NCBI RefSeq assembly: GCF_001423765.1
Contig: NZ_LMPG01000011.1
Span: 248,001 to 312,000 of the forward strand
Length of the DNA: 64,000 nt
Direction: 5' to 3'
From: Sphingomonas sp. Leaf343
Lineage (GTDB): Bacteria > Pseudomonadota > Alphaproteobacteria > Sphingomonadales > Sphingomonadaceae
Position 1 is the first letter of the stretch. Every line of letters starts with the position of its first letter. The position numbers and the translations under genes were made by a program. Positions 17,726-26,903 of the stretch are shown here, in pieces. Under the pieces are notes generated by a model. It worked only from the letters and a program-made list of their open reading frames with translations, ran no database searches and had not been told where the DNA came from.

Positions 17726-18814
17726 ATGCCCGCTTTATTCGATCCCGTCGTTCTTGGCGCGATCCACGCCCCCAATCGCATCCTGATGGCGCCGCTGACC
17801 CGCGGCCGGGCGGATCGCGATGCGGTGCCGACGCCGATCATGGCGGAATACTACACACAACGGGCGGGCGCCGGCCTCATCATCTCCGAAGCGACCGGGA
17901 TCAGCCGCGAAGGTCTGGGCTGGCCCTATGCGCCGGGGTTGTGGAGCGACGAGCAGGCGGCGGCGTGGAAGCCGGTCACCGATGCCGTGCACGCCGCGGG
18001 CGGGCGGATCGTCGCGCAGCTGTGGCATATGGGGCGGCAGGTGCATTCGTCGGTAACGGGAAGCCAGCCGGTATCGTCGTCGGCGACGAGGTCCGACGGC
18101 ACGGTCCACACCTATGACGGCAAGCAGGCGTTCGAGACGGCGCGGCCGCTGGACGTGGCGGAGTTCCCGCGGTTGCTGGACGATTACGAGCGGGCGACGC
18201 GCAACGCGATGGCGGCCGGGTTCGACGGCGTGCAGGTGCATGCCGCGAACGGTTATCTGATCGATGAATTCCTGCGCGACAACGCGAACTTCCGGGACGA
18301 TCGATACGGCGGCAGCCCGGAGAACCGGGTGCGGCTGCTGCGTGAGGTGACCGAGCGCGTCGCATCGATCGCCGGCGCGGACCGGACGGCGGTGCGCCTG
18401 TCGCCGAACGGCAATTCGCAAGGGGTTGACGACAGCGATCCGGCATCGGTGTTCGGCCCGGCGGCGAAGGCGCTGTCGGAGATCGGCATCGCCTTCCTCG
18501 AACTGCGCGAACTCGGCCCCGACGGTACGTACGGGGCAACCGATGTCCCGAAGCAGTCGCCGCTGATCCGGCAGCTCTTCGATGGTCCGCTGGTCCTCAA
18601 TTCCGACTTCACCAGCCGTGCGCAGGCGCAGGCGGTGCTGGATGCGGGCGCGGCGGATGCCATCGCGTTCGGGCGGACGTTCCTCGCCAATCCGGACCTG
18701 CCGGAGCGGTTGCGGATCGATGCGCCGCTCAACCCGATCGACCCGAAGACGCTGTATAGCCAGGGGCCGGAGGGGTATATCGACTATCCCGCGCTGGAAA
18801 CCGAGGCGGCGTAA
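17726..18814 (+). CDS. Old yellow enzyme family ene-reductase
   Basis: 362 residues, FMN-dependent NAD(P)H:alkene reductase of the NemA type. The active-site motif HAANGYLIDEF carries the histidine/asparagine pair that binds the carbonyl of the substrate, and the phosphate-binding end is AFGRTFLANPDL. GPAFNRI-like N-terminus: GAIHAPNRILMAPLTRGRA. A good GGACAGGAG Shine-Dalgarno precedes the ATG at 17726. It diverges from the EamA permease (55 bp). The likely role is detoxification of electrophilic enones or nitro compounds; the natural substrate is unknown. Confidence 0.93.
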   Translation: MPALFDPVVLGAIHAPNRILMAPLTRGRADRDAVPTPIMAEYYTQRAGAGLIISEATGISREGLGWPYAPGLWSDEQAAAWKPVTDAVHAAGGRIVAQLWHMGRQVHSSVTGSQPVSSSATRSDGTVHTYDGKQAFETARPLDVAEFPRLLDDYERATRNAMAAGFDGVQVHAANGYLIDEFLRDNANFRDDRYGGSPENRVRLLREVTERVASIAGADRTAVRLSPNGNSQGVDDSDPASVFGPAAKALSEIGIAFLELRELGPDGTYGATDVPKQSPLIRQLFDGPLVLNSDFTSRAQAQAVLDAGAADAIAFGRTFLANPDLPERLRIDAPLNPIDPKTLYSQGPEGYIDYPALETEAA

Positions 18815-18891
18815 CGGACATGGCTGCTCGACCCGGAGCTTTGGATGTTCCGGGTCGAATAGCCATCAAGGTTGCCGGTTTTCCCGTGCCA

Positions 18892-18953
18892 CCCCGGCGA
18901 AGGCCGGGGTCCAGTTCCCGGGCGACCGGTGAGACGCACCAGCTTCGCCGGGG
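18892..18953. repeat. Intergenic palindromic repeat
   Basis: CCCCGGCGAAG (18892-18902) is repeated inverted as CTTCGCCGGGG (18943-18953), and the left part forms its own hairpin CCCCGG/CCGGGG (18892-18909). It lies between two convergent genes (ene-reductase and a small membrane protein), where it may act as a bidirectional terminator. Confidence 0.65.
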
Positions 18954-18992
18954 TAGATGGTTGTTGCTGTGCCGGTTTGGCGACCGCCCACC

Positions 18993-19376
18993 TCAACCCC
19001 CACGTGCGACTATCCCGTCGAGCCACCGGGTGATGCCGTCGCGCGCCGGGTTGCGGACGGCCTTGCTAAACAGCGCAAACGGGATGGCGAGCAGCCACGG
19101 CATCGCCACCGCCGCGACGACGAACGCGAACGCGGCGAACAGCGCCACGAACTTCACCCGGGCGATCACCCCAACGCTGACGCTGTCGAGGCGGATCGTG
19201 CGCGGACCCTTCGCGTCGTAGAAGGCGCGCGTGGTGATGTCGCCGCTGCCGTCGAAACGCGTCTGGCGCGGGAAGAGGCGTGGCGGCGGACCGGTCGGGT
19301 TCGCCCGCGTATCGATCACCTCCAGCCGCCGGCCGTGCTCCACGACGCGGTAGCGGGAGGGCGGCGGCTCGGTCAC
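18993..19376 (-). CDS. Small membrane protein of unknown function
   Basis: 127 residues from a GTG at 19376 that overlaps the stop of the acetyltransferase gene (GTGA). The N-terminal half is soluble (YRVVEHGRRLEVIDTR), and a strongly hydrophobic stretch (VKFVALFAAFAFVVAAVAMPWLLAIPF, given here as two joined spans) gives one or two membrane segments. I do not recognise the family. It is the last gene of the long minus-strand run that includes the riboflavin genes. Confidence 0.7.
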   Translation of the reverse strand: MTEPPPSRYRVVEHGRRLEVIDTRANPTGPPPRLFPRQTRFDGSGDITTRAFYDAKGPRTIRLDSVSVGVIARVKFVALFAAFAFVVAAVAMPWLLAIPFALFSKAVRNPARDGITRWLDGIVARGG

Positions 19377-19918
19377 CGGCCGGGGCGACCCGTGCGCCAG
19401 TCGGCGGCCGACTGGCCCCACGCATCGACGCGGAAGGCGTCGAGCGGCGGCGGCAGGCTGCACGGCCCGCCATTGGTCGCGCCCAGTCGCTGCGCGAGCC
19501 GGATCGAGGCATGATTGTCGGGATCGATCGTGTGGATCACGTGCGTCCAGCCGAGCACGTCCACCGCATAGTCGATCGCGGCGATAGCGGCCTCATGGGC
19601 GTAACCCTTGCCCGCGAAGGCCGGCGCGACGCCCCAGCCGACCTCCGTCCCGGGCCAGCCATCGGGCTGGTGCGGGCCGATGCGCCCGACCCATGCGCCG
19701 GTCGCGCGTTCGATGACGGCGAACATCGAGAAGCCGCGGATCGTCCACGCCCCCGCCATGCCGCACAAGGACCGCCACGCGACGCTGCGCGCCTGCACGC
19801 CGCCCAGAAAGTGCATCGTCTCCGGATCGGCATGGAACGCGGCCCACGGCTCCCAATCCTCCGCCGCCAGTGGCCTGAGCATCAGGCGCGGGGTGAAGAG
19901 GATCGGGCCGCCGGTCAT
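19373..19918 (-). CDS. GNAT family N-acetyltransferase (RimJ/RimL type)
   Basis: 181 residues. The opening LFTPRLMLRPLAAEDWE, the acetyl-CoA region GWGVAPAFAGKGYAHEAA and HTIDPDNHASIRLAQRLGA are those of RimJ/RimL-like acetyltransferases. The substrate is unknown; protein N-termini or small amines are typical. The start overlaps the ribH stop (ATGA), and its own stop overlaps the next gene (GTGA). Confidence 0.9.
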   Translation of the reverse strand: MTGGPILFTPRLMLRPLAAEDWEPWAAFHADPETMHFLGGVQARSVAWRSLCGMAGAWTIRGFSMFAVIERATGAWVGRIGPHQPDGWPGTEVGWGVAPAFAGKGYAHEAAIAAIDYAVDVLGWTHVIHTIDPDNHASIRLAQRLGATNGGPCSLPPPLDAFRVDAWGQSAADWRTGRPGR

Positions 19919-20340
19919 CAGCCGCCGAACCGCTCGCGCAGGTCGAGCAGCGCGAGCGCCGCCTTGGCCGCTTCACCGCCCTTGTCCTTTTCGTCGGGAC
20001 GCGCGCGGGTCAGCGCCTGCGCCTCGTTCTCGACGGTCAGGATGCCGTTGCCGATGGCGAGGCCGTCCATCGTCAGCGCCATGATGCCGCGCGCGCTTTC
20101 GCCCGCGACGATCTCGAAATGATAGGTCTCGCCGCGGATCACGACGCCGATCGCGACGAAGCCGTCATAGCGGTCGGCCTCCGCCGCCAGCGCGATCGCG
20201 GCGGGAATCTCCAGCGCGCCCGGCACCGTCACCGTCTCGTGCGTGTGGCCTGCGGCCTCGATCGCGGCGCGCGCGCCGGCGACCAGCAGGTCGTTGAGAT
20301 GGTCGTAGAAGCGCGCCTCGACGATCAGGATATGGGCCAA
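19918..20340 (-). CDS. ribH: 6,7-dimethyl-8-ribityllumazine synthase
   Basis: 140 residues, normal length. Condenses 5-amino-6-ribitylamino-uracil with dihydroxybutanone phosphate, the penultimate riboflavin step. Visible are [15 protein letters not shown], the substrate loop [25 protein letters not shown] and the C-terminal [10 protein letters not shown]. It starts 4 bp after the ribBA-like gene. Confidence 0.95.
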   Translation of the reverse strand: MAHILIVEARFYDHLNDLLVAGARAAIEAAGHTHETVTVPGALEIPAAIALAAEADRYDGFVAIGVVIRGETYHFEIVAGESARGIMALTMDGLAIGNGILTVENEAQALTRARPDEKDKGGEAAKAALALLDLRERFGG

Positions 20341-20344
20341 GTCT

Positions 20345-21478
20345 TCAGTCCTCGATGCGCCGCTCGCCGACGATCGACAGGCCGTAACCGTCGAGTCCGA
20401 CCAGCGTGTGGTGGGTGTTTGTGAGCAGGATCATGTCGTGGACGCCGAGTTCGGCGAGAATCATCGCGCCGACACCATAGTCGCGCAGTTCCTCCATCGG
20501 CACCTCGACCTGCTCGCCCGCCTGTCGCCGGACGGCGGTGGTGAAGGCGTCGGCGCGCTGGCGATTGATGAGGACGATGACGCCCGATCCGGCTTCGGCG
20601 ATCATCTCCATCGAGCGCTGGAGCAGGCCGCCGCGCGCCGAATCCTCGCCGAAGATGTCGCCGTAGGGGGACAAAGCGTGCATGCGGACCAGCACCGGCT
20701 GCGACGGATCGATCCGGCCCTTGACCAGCGCGACCTGTTCGGTGCCCGTCGCGGTGTTGCGATAGGCGCGGGTGGTCCATTCGCCGCCCCAGCGGCTGGT
20801 GAACTTCGCCTCCGCCTTCTTCTCGACGAGGTGGTCGTAGCGGCGGCGATAGGCGATCAGGTCGCGGATGGTGCCGATCTTCAGGCCGTGCAATTGCGCG
20901 AACGACACGAGGTCGTCCATCCGCGCCATCGTGCCGTCCTCGTTCATGATCTCGCAGATCACGCCCGAGGGGTTGAGGCCGGCGAGACGCGACACGTCGA
21001 CCGCCGCTTCGGTATGGCCCGCGCGCACCAGCACGCCGCCGTCGCGCGCGACCAGCGGGAAGACATGGCCGGGCGTCACGATCTCCGCCCGCCCCTTGGT
21101 CCCGTCGATCGCCACGGCGATCGTGCGGGCGCGGTCGGCTGCGGAGATGCCCGTCGTCACGCCGTCGCGCGCCTCGATCGACACGGTGAAGGCGGTTTCG
21201 TGACGGGTGCCGTTGTTGCGGCTCATCAGGTCGAGGCCGAGTTCCTCGACGCGCCGCTTGGCCATCGCGAGGCAGATCAGGCCGCGCCCATGACGGGCCA
21301 TGAAGTTGATCTTTTCCGGCGTCGCCATCTGCGCGGGGATGACGAGGTCCCCCTCGTTCTCGCGATCCTCGTCGTCGACGAGGATGAACATCCGGCCGTT
21401 GCGGGCTTCGTCGATGATCTCCTCGGGCGAGGACAGGAAGGCGTGGCGGATGCGCGCCAGTTCCGGATTAGCGGCCAC
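20345..21478 (-). CDS. ribB: 3,4-dihydroxy-2-butanone 4-phosphate synthase with degenerate GTP cyclohydrolase II domain
   Basis: 377 residues, GTG start at 21478. The N-terminal 210 residues are an intact RibB domain ([44 protein letters not shown]). The C-terminal half aligns with GTP cyclohydrolase II but lacks its three zinc cysteines: the equivalent positions are Ser270 (MHALSPYGD), Ser280 and Arg282 (GEDSARGG). The second domain is therefore expected to be catalytically inactive, as reported for several alphaproteobacterial RibBA-like proteins. A separate GTP cyclohydrolase II should exist elsewhere in the genome. It overlaps ribE by 11 bp. Confidence 0.93.
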   Translation of the reverse strand: MAANPELARIRHAFLSSPEEIIDEARNGRMFILVDDEDRENEGDLVIPAQMATPEKINFMARHGRGLICLAMAKRRVEELGLDLMSRNNGTRHETAFTVSIEARDGVTTGISAADRARTIAVAIDGTKGRAEIVTPGHVFPLVARDGGVLVRAGHTEAAVDVSRLAGLNPSGVICEIMNEDGTMARMDDLVSFAQLHGLKIGTIRDLIAYRRRYDHLVEKKAEAKFTSRWGGEWTTRAYRNTATGTEQVALVKGRIDPSQPVLVRMHALSPYGDIFGEDSARGGLLQRSMEMIAEAGSGVIVLINRQRADAFTTAVRRQAGEQVEVPMEELRDYGVGAMILAELGVHDMILLTNTHHTLVGLDGYGLSIVGERRIED

Positions 21479-22070
21479 GATAATGCTCCATCCGTTTCAG
21501 GTAGCGCGCCAGCACGTCGATCTCGATGTTGACGGTGCCCCCCGCCGTCAGGGTGCCGAGCGTCGTCGCGGCTTGCGTATGCGGGATGACGTTGACGCCG
21601 AACTCGGTCGCGTCCGCCGCGTCGGTGACGGCGTTGACGGTCAGCGAGACGCCGTCGACCGTGATCGAACCCTTGGTGGCGAGGAACGGCGCGAGGGCGG
21701 GCGGAACCGAGAACAGGATGCGCCTGGAGTCGCCGTCGGGTTCGACCGAGACGATATGCGCGACGCCGTCGACATGGCCGGTGACGATGTGGCCGCCGAG
21801 TTCGTCGCCCAGCTTCATCGCGCGTTCGAGGTTCAGGCGGCAGCCCGCGCGCCATTGATCGGCGGTGCGGGCGATCGTTTCCCCCGACACGTCGACGGCG
21901 AACCAGCCGGGGCCCTTGTCGACCACGGTCAGGCACACGCCCGAACAGGCGATCGACGCGCCCAGATCGACGGTGCCGGTATCATAGCCGGTCGCGATCC
22001 GCACGCGCGCGTCGCCGCGATGCTCCACGGCCTCGATCGTGCCGATGTCGGTGATGATGCCGGTGAACAT
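21468..22070 (-). CDS. ribE: Riboflavin synthase, alpha chain
   Basis: 200 residues. Dismutates two lumazine molecules to riboflavin. The two-fold repeat is visible: MFTGIITDIGTIEAVE with CSGVCLTVV, and LGGHIVTGHVDGVA with VDGVSLTVNAV. The start MFTGII at 22070 is the conserved one. It lies between ribD (10 bp upstream) and the ribBA-like gene. Confidence 0.95.
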   Translation of the reverse strand: MFTGIITDIGTIEAVEHRGDARVRIATGYDTGTVDLGASIACSGVCLTVVDKGPGWFAVDVSGETIARTADQWRAGCRLNLERAMKLGDELGGHIVTGHVDGVAHIVSVEPDGDSRRILFSVPPALAPFLATKGSITVDGVSLTVNAVTDAADATEFGVNVIPHTQAATTLGTLTAGGTVNIEIDVLARYLKRMEHYRGR

Positions 22071-22080
22071 GGACCCTCGT

Positions 22081-23046
22081 CTATCTAGCGCGCTCGTAGA
22101 CTTCCAACCGGTCGCTGCCAAGCGCACGCGCATCGGTCAGCCGCCAGCGGCCGTGCGCATCGCCCAGGTAGGTCAGGCCGATATCGGTGACGGCCGGGCG
22201 ACCGCCGCCGATCAGGATCTGCGCGCGGTAGAGAAGCAGCCGGTCGACGAGGTCGGCGCGCAGGAACGCGGCGGCGGTGGCGGCACCACCCTCGACGAAC
22301 AGATGGTCGCCGGGGAGGTCGCGGATCGCATCGGGGGATGCGATGATGCCGTCGCCGATCGCCGTCGCCGAGAGGATGTACCGGCGCGGCGAACGCTCCT
22401 CCAGCCCCGGCAGCCGCACGTCCAGCTTCGGCGCATCCGCATCCCATGTGCCGCGCCCGACGAGGATCGCTTCGTGACGGCTGCGTTCGAGATGGACATG
22501 TGCGCGGGCTTCCGGCCCGGTGATCCAGCGGCTCTGCCCCGATGCGGTGGCGATCATACCGTCGAGCGAGGTCGCGAGCTTGAGCGTCACGAACGGGCGG
22601 CCGAGCGTGCGCCGGGTCAGGAAGCCGGCCATAGTCCGCCGGGCGTCCGTGCCACCGGGTCCGACATCGACGGCGATGCCCGCGCTGCGCAATCGGGCAA
22701 AGCCGGCACCGGCGGTGCGGGGGTCGGGGTCCTCGATCGCGCCGACGACACGCGCGACGCCGGCCGCGACGAGCAGGTCGCTGCACGCAGGGCCACGCGG
22801 CGACACATGGGCGCAGGGTTCCAGCGTGACGTAGCAAGTCGCGCCGCGCGACTCCTCGCCCGCCTGCGCGAGCGCCGTGGCTTCCGCATGGGGGCGGCCC
22901 CCCGCGGTGGTCCAGCCGCGGCCGATCACGCGACCCGCCTTGACGATGACGCAGCCGACATTGGGATTGGGGGCGGTGCGCCCCCGCGTCCGCTCCGCCA
23001 GCGTCAGCGCCGCCGCCATCCAGCGCGCGTCGTCGGGATGGGTCAG
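22081..23046 (-). CDS. ribD: Bifunctional pyrimidine deaminase/reductase
   Basis: Zinc-dependent deaminase (residues about 1-145) fused to an NADPH reductase. Deaminase zinc site: HAEATALA and TLEPCAHVSPRGPACSDL. Reductase: VTLKLATSLDGMIA, LVEGG-like FVEGGAATAAAFL. The family normally begins six to ten residues before the (Y/W)MARAL-type helix. Here that stretch (THPDDARWMAAAL) has no ATG/GTG/TTG, but a CTG at 23046 overlaps the upstream stop as CTGA. I take that as the start; the first ATG (23019) would clip the helix. Confidence 0.88.
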   Translation of the reverse strand: MTHPDDARWMAAALTLAERTRGRTAPNPNVGCVIVKAGRVIGRGWTTAGGRPHAEATALAQAGEESRGATCYVTLEPCAHVSPRGPACSDLLVAAGVARVVGAIEDPDPRTAGAGFARLRSAGIAVDVGPGGTDARRTMAGFLTRRTLGRPFVTLKLATSLDGMIATASGQSRWITGPEARAHVHLERSRHEAILVGRGTWDADAPKLDVRLPGLEERSPRRYILSATAIGDGIIASPDAIRDLPGDHLFVEGGAATAAAFLRADLVDRLLLYRAQILIGGGRPAVTDIGLTYLGDAHGRWRLTDARALGSDRLEVYERAR

Positions 23047-23390
23047 ATGCCCCAGCCCTTCAGCTTGTCATCCAGTCGCTTGAACGAGGCACGCTTCTCC
23101 GCCTCCGCATCGGCCTGCGCCTTCAGGGCGGCGGCCTTGATCGGGGCGTCGATCTTCTGCTGCGCGATGATCTCCGCATCGGTGCGGGTCGCCGGCCATT
23201 GCTCCACATAGACGATGTCGCGTTTGTAGGTCGGGTCGACGCGGCTGTCGTGCGCGAAGGCGTAGATGAAGAAGCCGGTGATGAGCATCGACGCGACGAG
23301 GAACGCCAGATCGATCCGCGTCCGCGTGGCGAGGAAGGCGCGCAGATCGCGAATGGCCCGGACCGGCGACATGCGGGAGAAGAACTGCAT
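23043..23390 (-). CDS. Hypothetical single-span membrane protein
   Basis: 115 residues. One membrane span (LAFLVASMLITGFFIYAFA) near residue 40, then a charged helical tail rich in Ala/Lys/Glu (QKIDAPIKAAALKAQADAE). I do not recognise a family. It is first in the riboflavin run, and its stop overlaps the proposed CTG start of ribD. Confidence 0.72.
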   Translation of the reverse strand: MQFFSRMSPVRAIRDLRAFLATRTRIDLAFLVASMLITGFFIYAFAHDSRVDPTYKRDIVYVEQWPATRTDAEIIAQQKIDAPIKAAALKAQADAEAEKRASFKRLDDKLKGWGI

Positions 23391-23528
23391 GAGGGGAAAA
23401 TAGGACGATCGGGGCGGACTTGCCAGAGGCGTCGTTGGAAGGGTCGGCTTAGCATGACGGACGTGAGGCACGTCTTCTTCTAAAACCGTGGGGGGCGTAC
23501 CTGTTGCCCCCGGTCTGCGAAGCCCGGT

Positions 23529-24209
23529 TCAGTCCTGCATCCGGAACGTCACGGTCATCACCCGCCACGCGGCCTCCGCCACACCGTCGCGGGTGCCCGC
23601 CCTGAACCGCCAGTGCGACAGGGCGCGTTGTTCGGTGACGCGCCAGAAGGCGTCGCTGGTGGCGCTGACGCGTTCGACCTGCTTCACGCGGCCGTCCGCC
23701 CCGACCAGCACGCGCACCGTCACCTTGCCCTCGTTGCCCAGCCGTCGTTCAAAGACGGGGTAGTCGGGCTGGAAATCCGCGGCGTAGCGTGCGTCGACGG
23801 ATGGGCCGACGATCAGCGGCGGGGGCACGGGCTTGGGTTGCGGCAAGACCTCCGTCGCGGTGCCCGTACCCGGCATGGCATCATAGGGCAGCGGTGGCAA
23901 AGGATCGACGGTGCCGGTCAGTGGCGAGTCGATCGGCGTTTCGACGACCGGTTTCGGCGCGTCGAGCGGCGGTGCGGGGCGAGGCTCCGCGCTGACCCGC
24001 GGATCGACCGGCTTCGGTTCGGGCGGTGGCGGCGGGTCGATCGGCCGGAATATGGTGACGAGCGGCGGATCGGCGGGCGGGGGGCCTGTCACGATCGGTG
24101 CGGCGACCATCAGCGCCGCGATGACCGCCGCGTTGATCCCGACCGCTGCCGCGAGGCCGCCGGGATTGAACCGGGCCCGCGCAGGCCCGCCATAACGATC
24201 CGCATACAT
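23529..24209 (-). CDS. TonB-family energy transducer
   Basis: 226 residues. An N-terminal membrane anchor (AAAVGINAAVIAALMVAAP), a proline-rich spacer (PPPPPEPKPVDP and similar) and a C-terminal TonB domain (PDYPVFERRLGNEGKVTVRV, then VKQVERVSATSDAFW). Couples the proton motive force to outer-membrane TonB-dependent receptors. The start is ATG at 24209 (MYADRYGG); a TTG two codons earlier is possible. No exbB/exbD gene is adjacent. The upstream 110 bp are AT-richer and end in an inverted GCTTGCAAGC. Confidence 0.88.
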   Translation of the reverse strand: MYADRYGGPARARFNPGGLAAAVGINAAVIAALMVAAPIVTGPPPADPPLVTIFRPIDPPPPPEPKPVDPRVSAEPRPAPPLDAPKPVVETPIDSPLTGTVDPLPPLPYDAMPGTGTATEVLPQPKPVPPPLIVGPSVDARYAADFQPDYPVFERRLGNEGKVTVRVLVGADGRVKQVERVSATSDAFWRVTEQRALSHWRFRAGTRDGVAEAAWRVMTVTFRMQD

Positions 24210-24326
24210 CAGCAACGCTCCTCCATCAGAGTGAAACGGTGCGAGTCGGCCGACCGCAAGCAGGATGTTACATCATATCGTTTTGCTTGCAAGCGCGAGG
24301 CTCATGTCGCCGCTCTATGTCGCCGC

Positions 24327-25652
24327 TCACTGGTGCGAAAGACGTGCGATCGCCCGCTCGCGCCCGATCAGCGGCAGCAGCGCGGCCATGTCGGGACCGT
24401 GATCCAGACCGGTCAGCGACCGACGCAGCGGCAGGAACAGTGCCTTGCCCTTGCGGCCGGTCGACGCTTTCAACGCGCCGGTCAGCGCGTGCCAGACATC
24501 GCCCGCCCAGTCGATCGTCGCCGCGACCCGTGCAGCCTCCGCCAGATATTCACGATCGTCGTCGGCGGGTTCGGGAACGTCGACCGGTCCTTCCACGACC
24601 CGCCACCAGTCGGCCGCTTCCCCGACACGGGTCAGGTTCGGGCGCACCGCGTGCCACGCTGCGGCGTCCATTCCGACGGGCAGGCGATCCGTAACCTCTT
24701 CATAAGGCAGGCCGTGGATGACCTTCGCGTTCAGCTGCGCCAGCTCCGCCTCGTCGAAGCGCGCCGGTGCACGACCGAAGCGGGCGAAGTCGAACGTGTC
24801 GATCAGCGCCGCGTCGTCGATCGCCTCGACCGGATCGCTCGTGCCGAGCCGCGCAAGCAACGCGCGGATCGCCCGGGGTTCGATGCCCTCTTCGCGGAAA
24901 TGATCGAGGCCGAGCGCGCCGAGCCGCTTCGACAATTTGCCCTCGCTGCCGGTCAGCAGCGCCTCGTGCGCGAAGGCGGGCGGGGGCGCGCCCATCGCGT
25001 CGAACATCTGCAATTGCAGCGCGGTATTGGATACGTGATCCTCGCCGCGGACGACGTGAGTCACGCCCATCTCGACATCGTCGATCGCGGAGGGGAGCAT
25101 ATACAGCCACGATCCGTCGGCACGGCGGATGACGGGGTCGCTCATCGTCGCAGGATCGAAACGCTGCGATCCGCGGATCAGGTCGTCCCACATGATCGGC
25201 GCATCGTGATCCAGCCGGAAGCGCCAGTGCGGCGCGACGCCGTCCGCCTCCAGCGCCGCCCGCCGTTCGTCGGTCAGCGTCAGGGCGGCGCGATCGTAGA
25301 CCGGCGGCAGGCCGCGACCGAGCAGGATCTTGCGCTTCAGGTCCAGCTCCTGCGCCGTCTCGTACGCCGGATAGACGCGCCCCGCCGCGACCAGCGCGTC
25401 GAACCGCGCCTGATACAGTGCGAATCGTTCCGACTGGCGGACCTCCGCATCGGGCGTCAGGCCGAGCCAGCCGAGATCGGTGCGGATCGCCTCCACGAAC
25501 CGCTCCTCGCTGCGTTCCGCATCGGTATCGTCGATGCGCAGCAGAAAACGGCCGCCGTTCGCGCGCGCCCACATCCAGTTATGCAGCGCGGTCCGGATGT
25601 TGCCGACATGCAGGCGGCCGGTGGGCGAGGGGGCGAAGCGCGTGACGATCAT
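24327..25652 (-). CDS. gltX: Glutamyl-tRNA synthetase
   Basis: 441 residues, class I aminoacyl-tRNA synthetase. The HIGH-type motif is APSPTGRLHVGN and the KMSKS-type motif is GSEGKLSKRLG. Many alphaproteobacteria carry two GltX paralogues, one of which charges tRNA-Gln for later amidation; the tRNA-Gln gene in this window would be a substrate in that scheme. The start MIVTRFAPSPTG at 25652 is preferred. It diverges from prs (about 100 bp). Confidence 0.95.
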   Translation of the reverse strand: MIVTRFAPSPTGRLHVGNIRTALHNWMWARANGGRFLLRIDDTDAERSEERFVEAIRTDLGWLGLTPDAEVRQSERFALYQARFDALVAAGRVYPAYETAQELDLKRKILLGRGLPPVYDRAALTLTDERRAALEADGVAPHWRFRLDHDAPIMWDDLIRGSQRFDPATMSDPVIRRADGSWLYMLPSAIDDVEMGVTHVVRGEDHVSNTALQLQMFDAMGAPPPAFAHEALLTGSEGKLSKRLGALGLDHFREEGIEPRAIRALLARLGTSDPVEAIDDAALIDTFDFARFGRAPARFDEAELAQLNAKVIHGLPYEEVTDRLPVGMDAAAWHAVRPNLTRVGEAADWWRVVEGPVDVPEPADDDREYLAEAARVAATIDWAGDVWHALTGALKASTGRKGKALFLPLRRSLTGLDHGPDMAALLPLIGRERAIARLSHQ

Positions 25653-25753
25653 GATGCGCGCTCTAGGTCGCCGGCCGGCATGGGCCAAGAACATTGCATC
25701 CATGTTGCACGGGGGTAAGGGGGGCGTCCTACGGGGCGGCTCAGGAACGACGC

Positions 25754-26689
25754 ATGAAACTCATCACCGGCAATTCGAACCTGCCGCTCGCCACCGCGAT
25801 CGCGCAGTATCTGGAACTGCCGCTGACCGATGCGCTGGTCCGTCGCTTCGCCGACGAAGAGGTATTCGTCGAGATCCAGGAGAACGTCCGCGGCGAGGAC
25901 GTGTTCGTGATCCAGTCGACCGGCTTTCCGGCCAACGACAACCTGATGGAATTGCTCATCATCATCGACGCGTTGAAGCGCGCGTCGGCGCGGCGCATCA
26001 CCGCGGTGATCCCGTACATGGGCTATGCGCGACAGGACCGGAAGCCGGGGCCGCGCACGCCGATCTCCGCCAAGCTGGTCGCGAACCTCATCACCGTCGC
26101 CGGCGCGGACCGCGTCTTGTCGGTCGATCTGCACGCCGGGCAGATTCAGGGATTCTTCGATATCCCGACCGACAACCTCTATGCCGCGCCGGTGATGTCG
26201 GCGGACATTCTGGCGCGGTTCAAGGGCAAGAACCTGATGGTCGTCTCGCCCGATGTCGGCGGCGTTGTCCGCGCGCGGCAATTGGCGAAGCGGCTCGACA
26301 ACGCACCGCTGGCGATCGTCGACAAGCGCCGCGAGCGGGCGGGCGAATCGGAGGTGATGAACATCATCGGCGATGTCGAGGGCCGCTTCTGCGTGCTGAT
26401 CGACGACATCGTCGATTCGGCGGGCACGCTCTGCAACGCCGCGGCGGCGCTGCGCGAGGCGGGAGCGGAGGATGTCGTCGCCTATGTCACGCACGGCGTG
26501 CTGTCGGGCGGTGCGGTGGCGCGGGTCGACGGATCGGCGCTGACCGAGCTGGTCATCACCGACTCGATCGGCAATCACGAGTCGATCGGCGCGACCAACC
26601 GCATCCGCCATCTGCCGATCGCGCCGTTGCTGGGCGAGGCGATCAAGCGGATCGCGGACGAGACGAGTGTGAGCAGCCTGTTCGATTGA
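25754..26689 (+). CDS. prs: Ribose-phosphate pyrophosphokinase
   Basis: 311 residues, normal length. Makes PRPP from ribose 5-phosphate and ATP. Conserved regions: [55 protein letters not shown] and the PRPP loop [21 protein letters not shown] at 25754. Two inverted repeats follow the stop. Confidence 0.97.
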   Translation: MKLITGNSNLPLATAIAQYLELPLTDALVRRFADEEVFVEIQENVRGEDVFVIQSTGFPANDNLMELLIIIDALKRASARRITAVIPYMGYARQDRKPGPRTPISAKLVANLITVAGADRVLSVDLHAGQIQGFFDIPTDNLYAAPVMSADILARFKGKNLMVVSPDVGGVVRARQLAKRLDNAPLAIVDKRRERAGESEVMNIIGDVEGRFCVLIDDIVDSAGTLCNAAAALREAGAEDVVAYVTHGVLSGGAVARVDGSALTELVITDSIGNHESIGATNRIRHLPIAPLLGEAIKRIADETSVSSLFD

Positions 26690-26699
26690 TGCGAAGACG

Positions 26700-26722
26700 C
26701 CGGCGCGGCACGTCCGCGCCGG
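26700..26722 (+). terminator. GC-rich hairpin after prs
   Basis: GCCGGCGCGG and CCGCGCCGGT pair around a CACGT loop, ten bases past the prs stop. There is no T-tract, so termination strength is uncertain. Confidence 0.5.
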
Positions 26723-26726
26723 TGCG

Positions 26727-26800
26727 CGGCAAAGCCGCCGCAGCGTCGAGCACGGACGGCGAGCCGGCATCGCCGCACTCGTTCGACGGCGGCTTTGCCG
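26727..26800. repeat. 13-bp inverted repeat between convergent genes
   Basis: CGGCAAAGCCGCC (26727-26739) recurs inverted as GGCGGCTTTGCCG (26788-26800), 48 bp apart, in the gap between prs and the PilZ gene. It may be a long hairpin terminator or a remnant repeat. Confidence 0.6.
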
Positions 26801-26903
26801 TCGGCGCAGCACCAGGTTTCTACGGTTTGCGAAATGGCCTGCGGCACAGCCGTCGTCGGACAGGATCGGCTTGGCGGAGCCGCTGGCCGGACCTGGAGAA
26901 CCC

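Noticed and set aside
23047..23528. Possible FMN riboswitch for the riboflavin genes
   Set aside because: No conserved RFN-element sequence is seen upstream of ribD or of the small membrane protein gene before it.
23613..25718. Open plus-strand frame of 701 codons antisense to gltX and the TonB gene
   Set aside because: Low-complexity Arg/Ala/Gln translation without motifs; gltX and TonB motifs are clear on the other strand.
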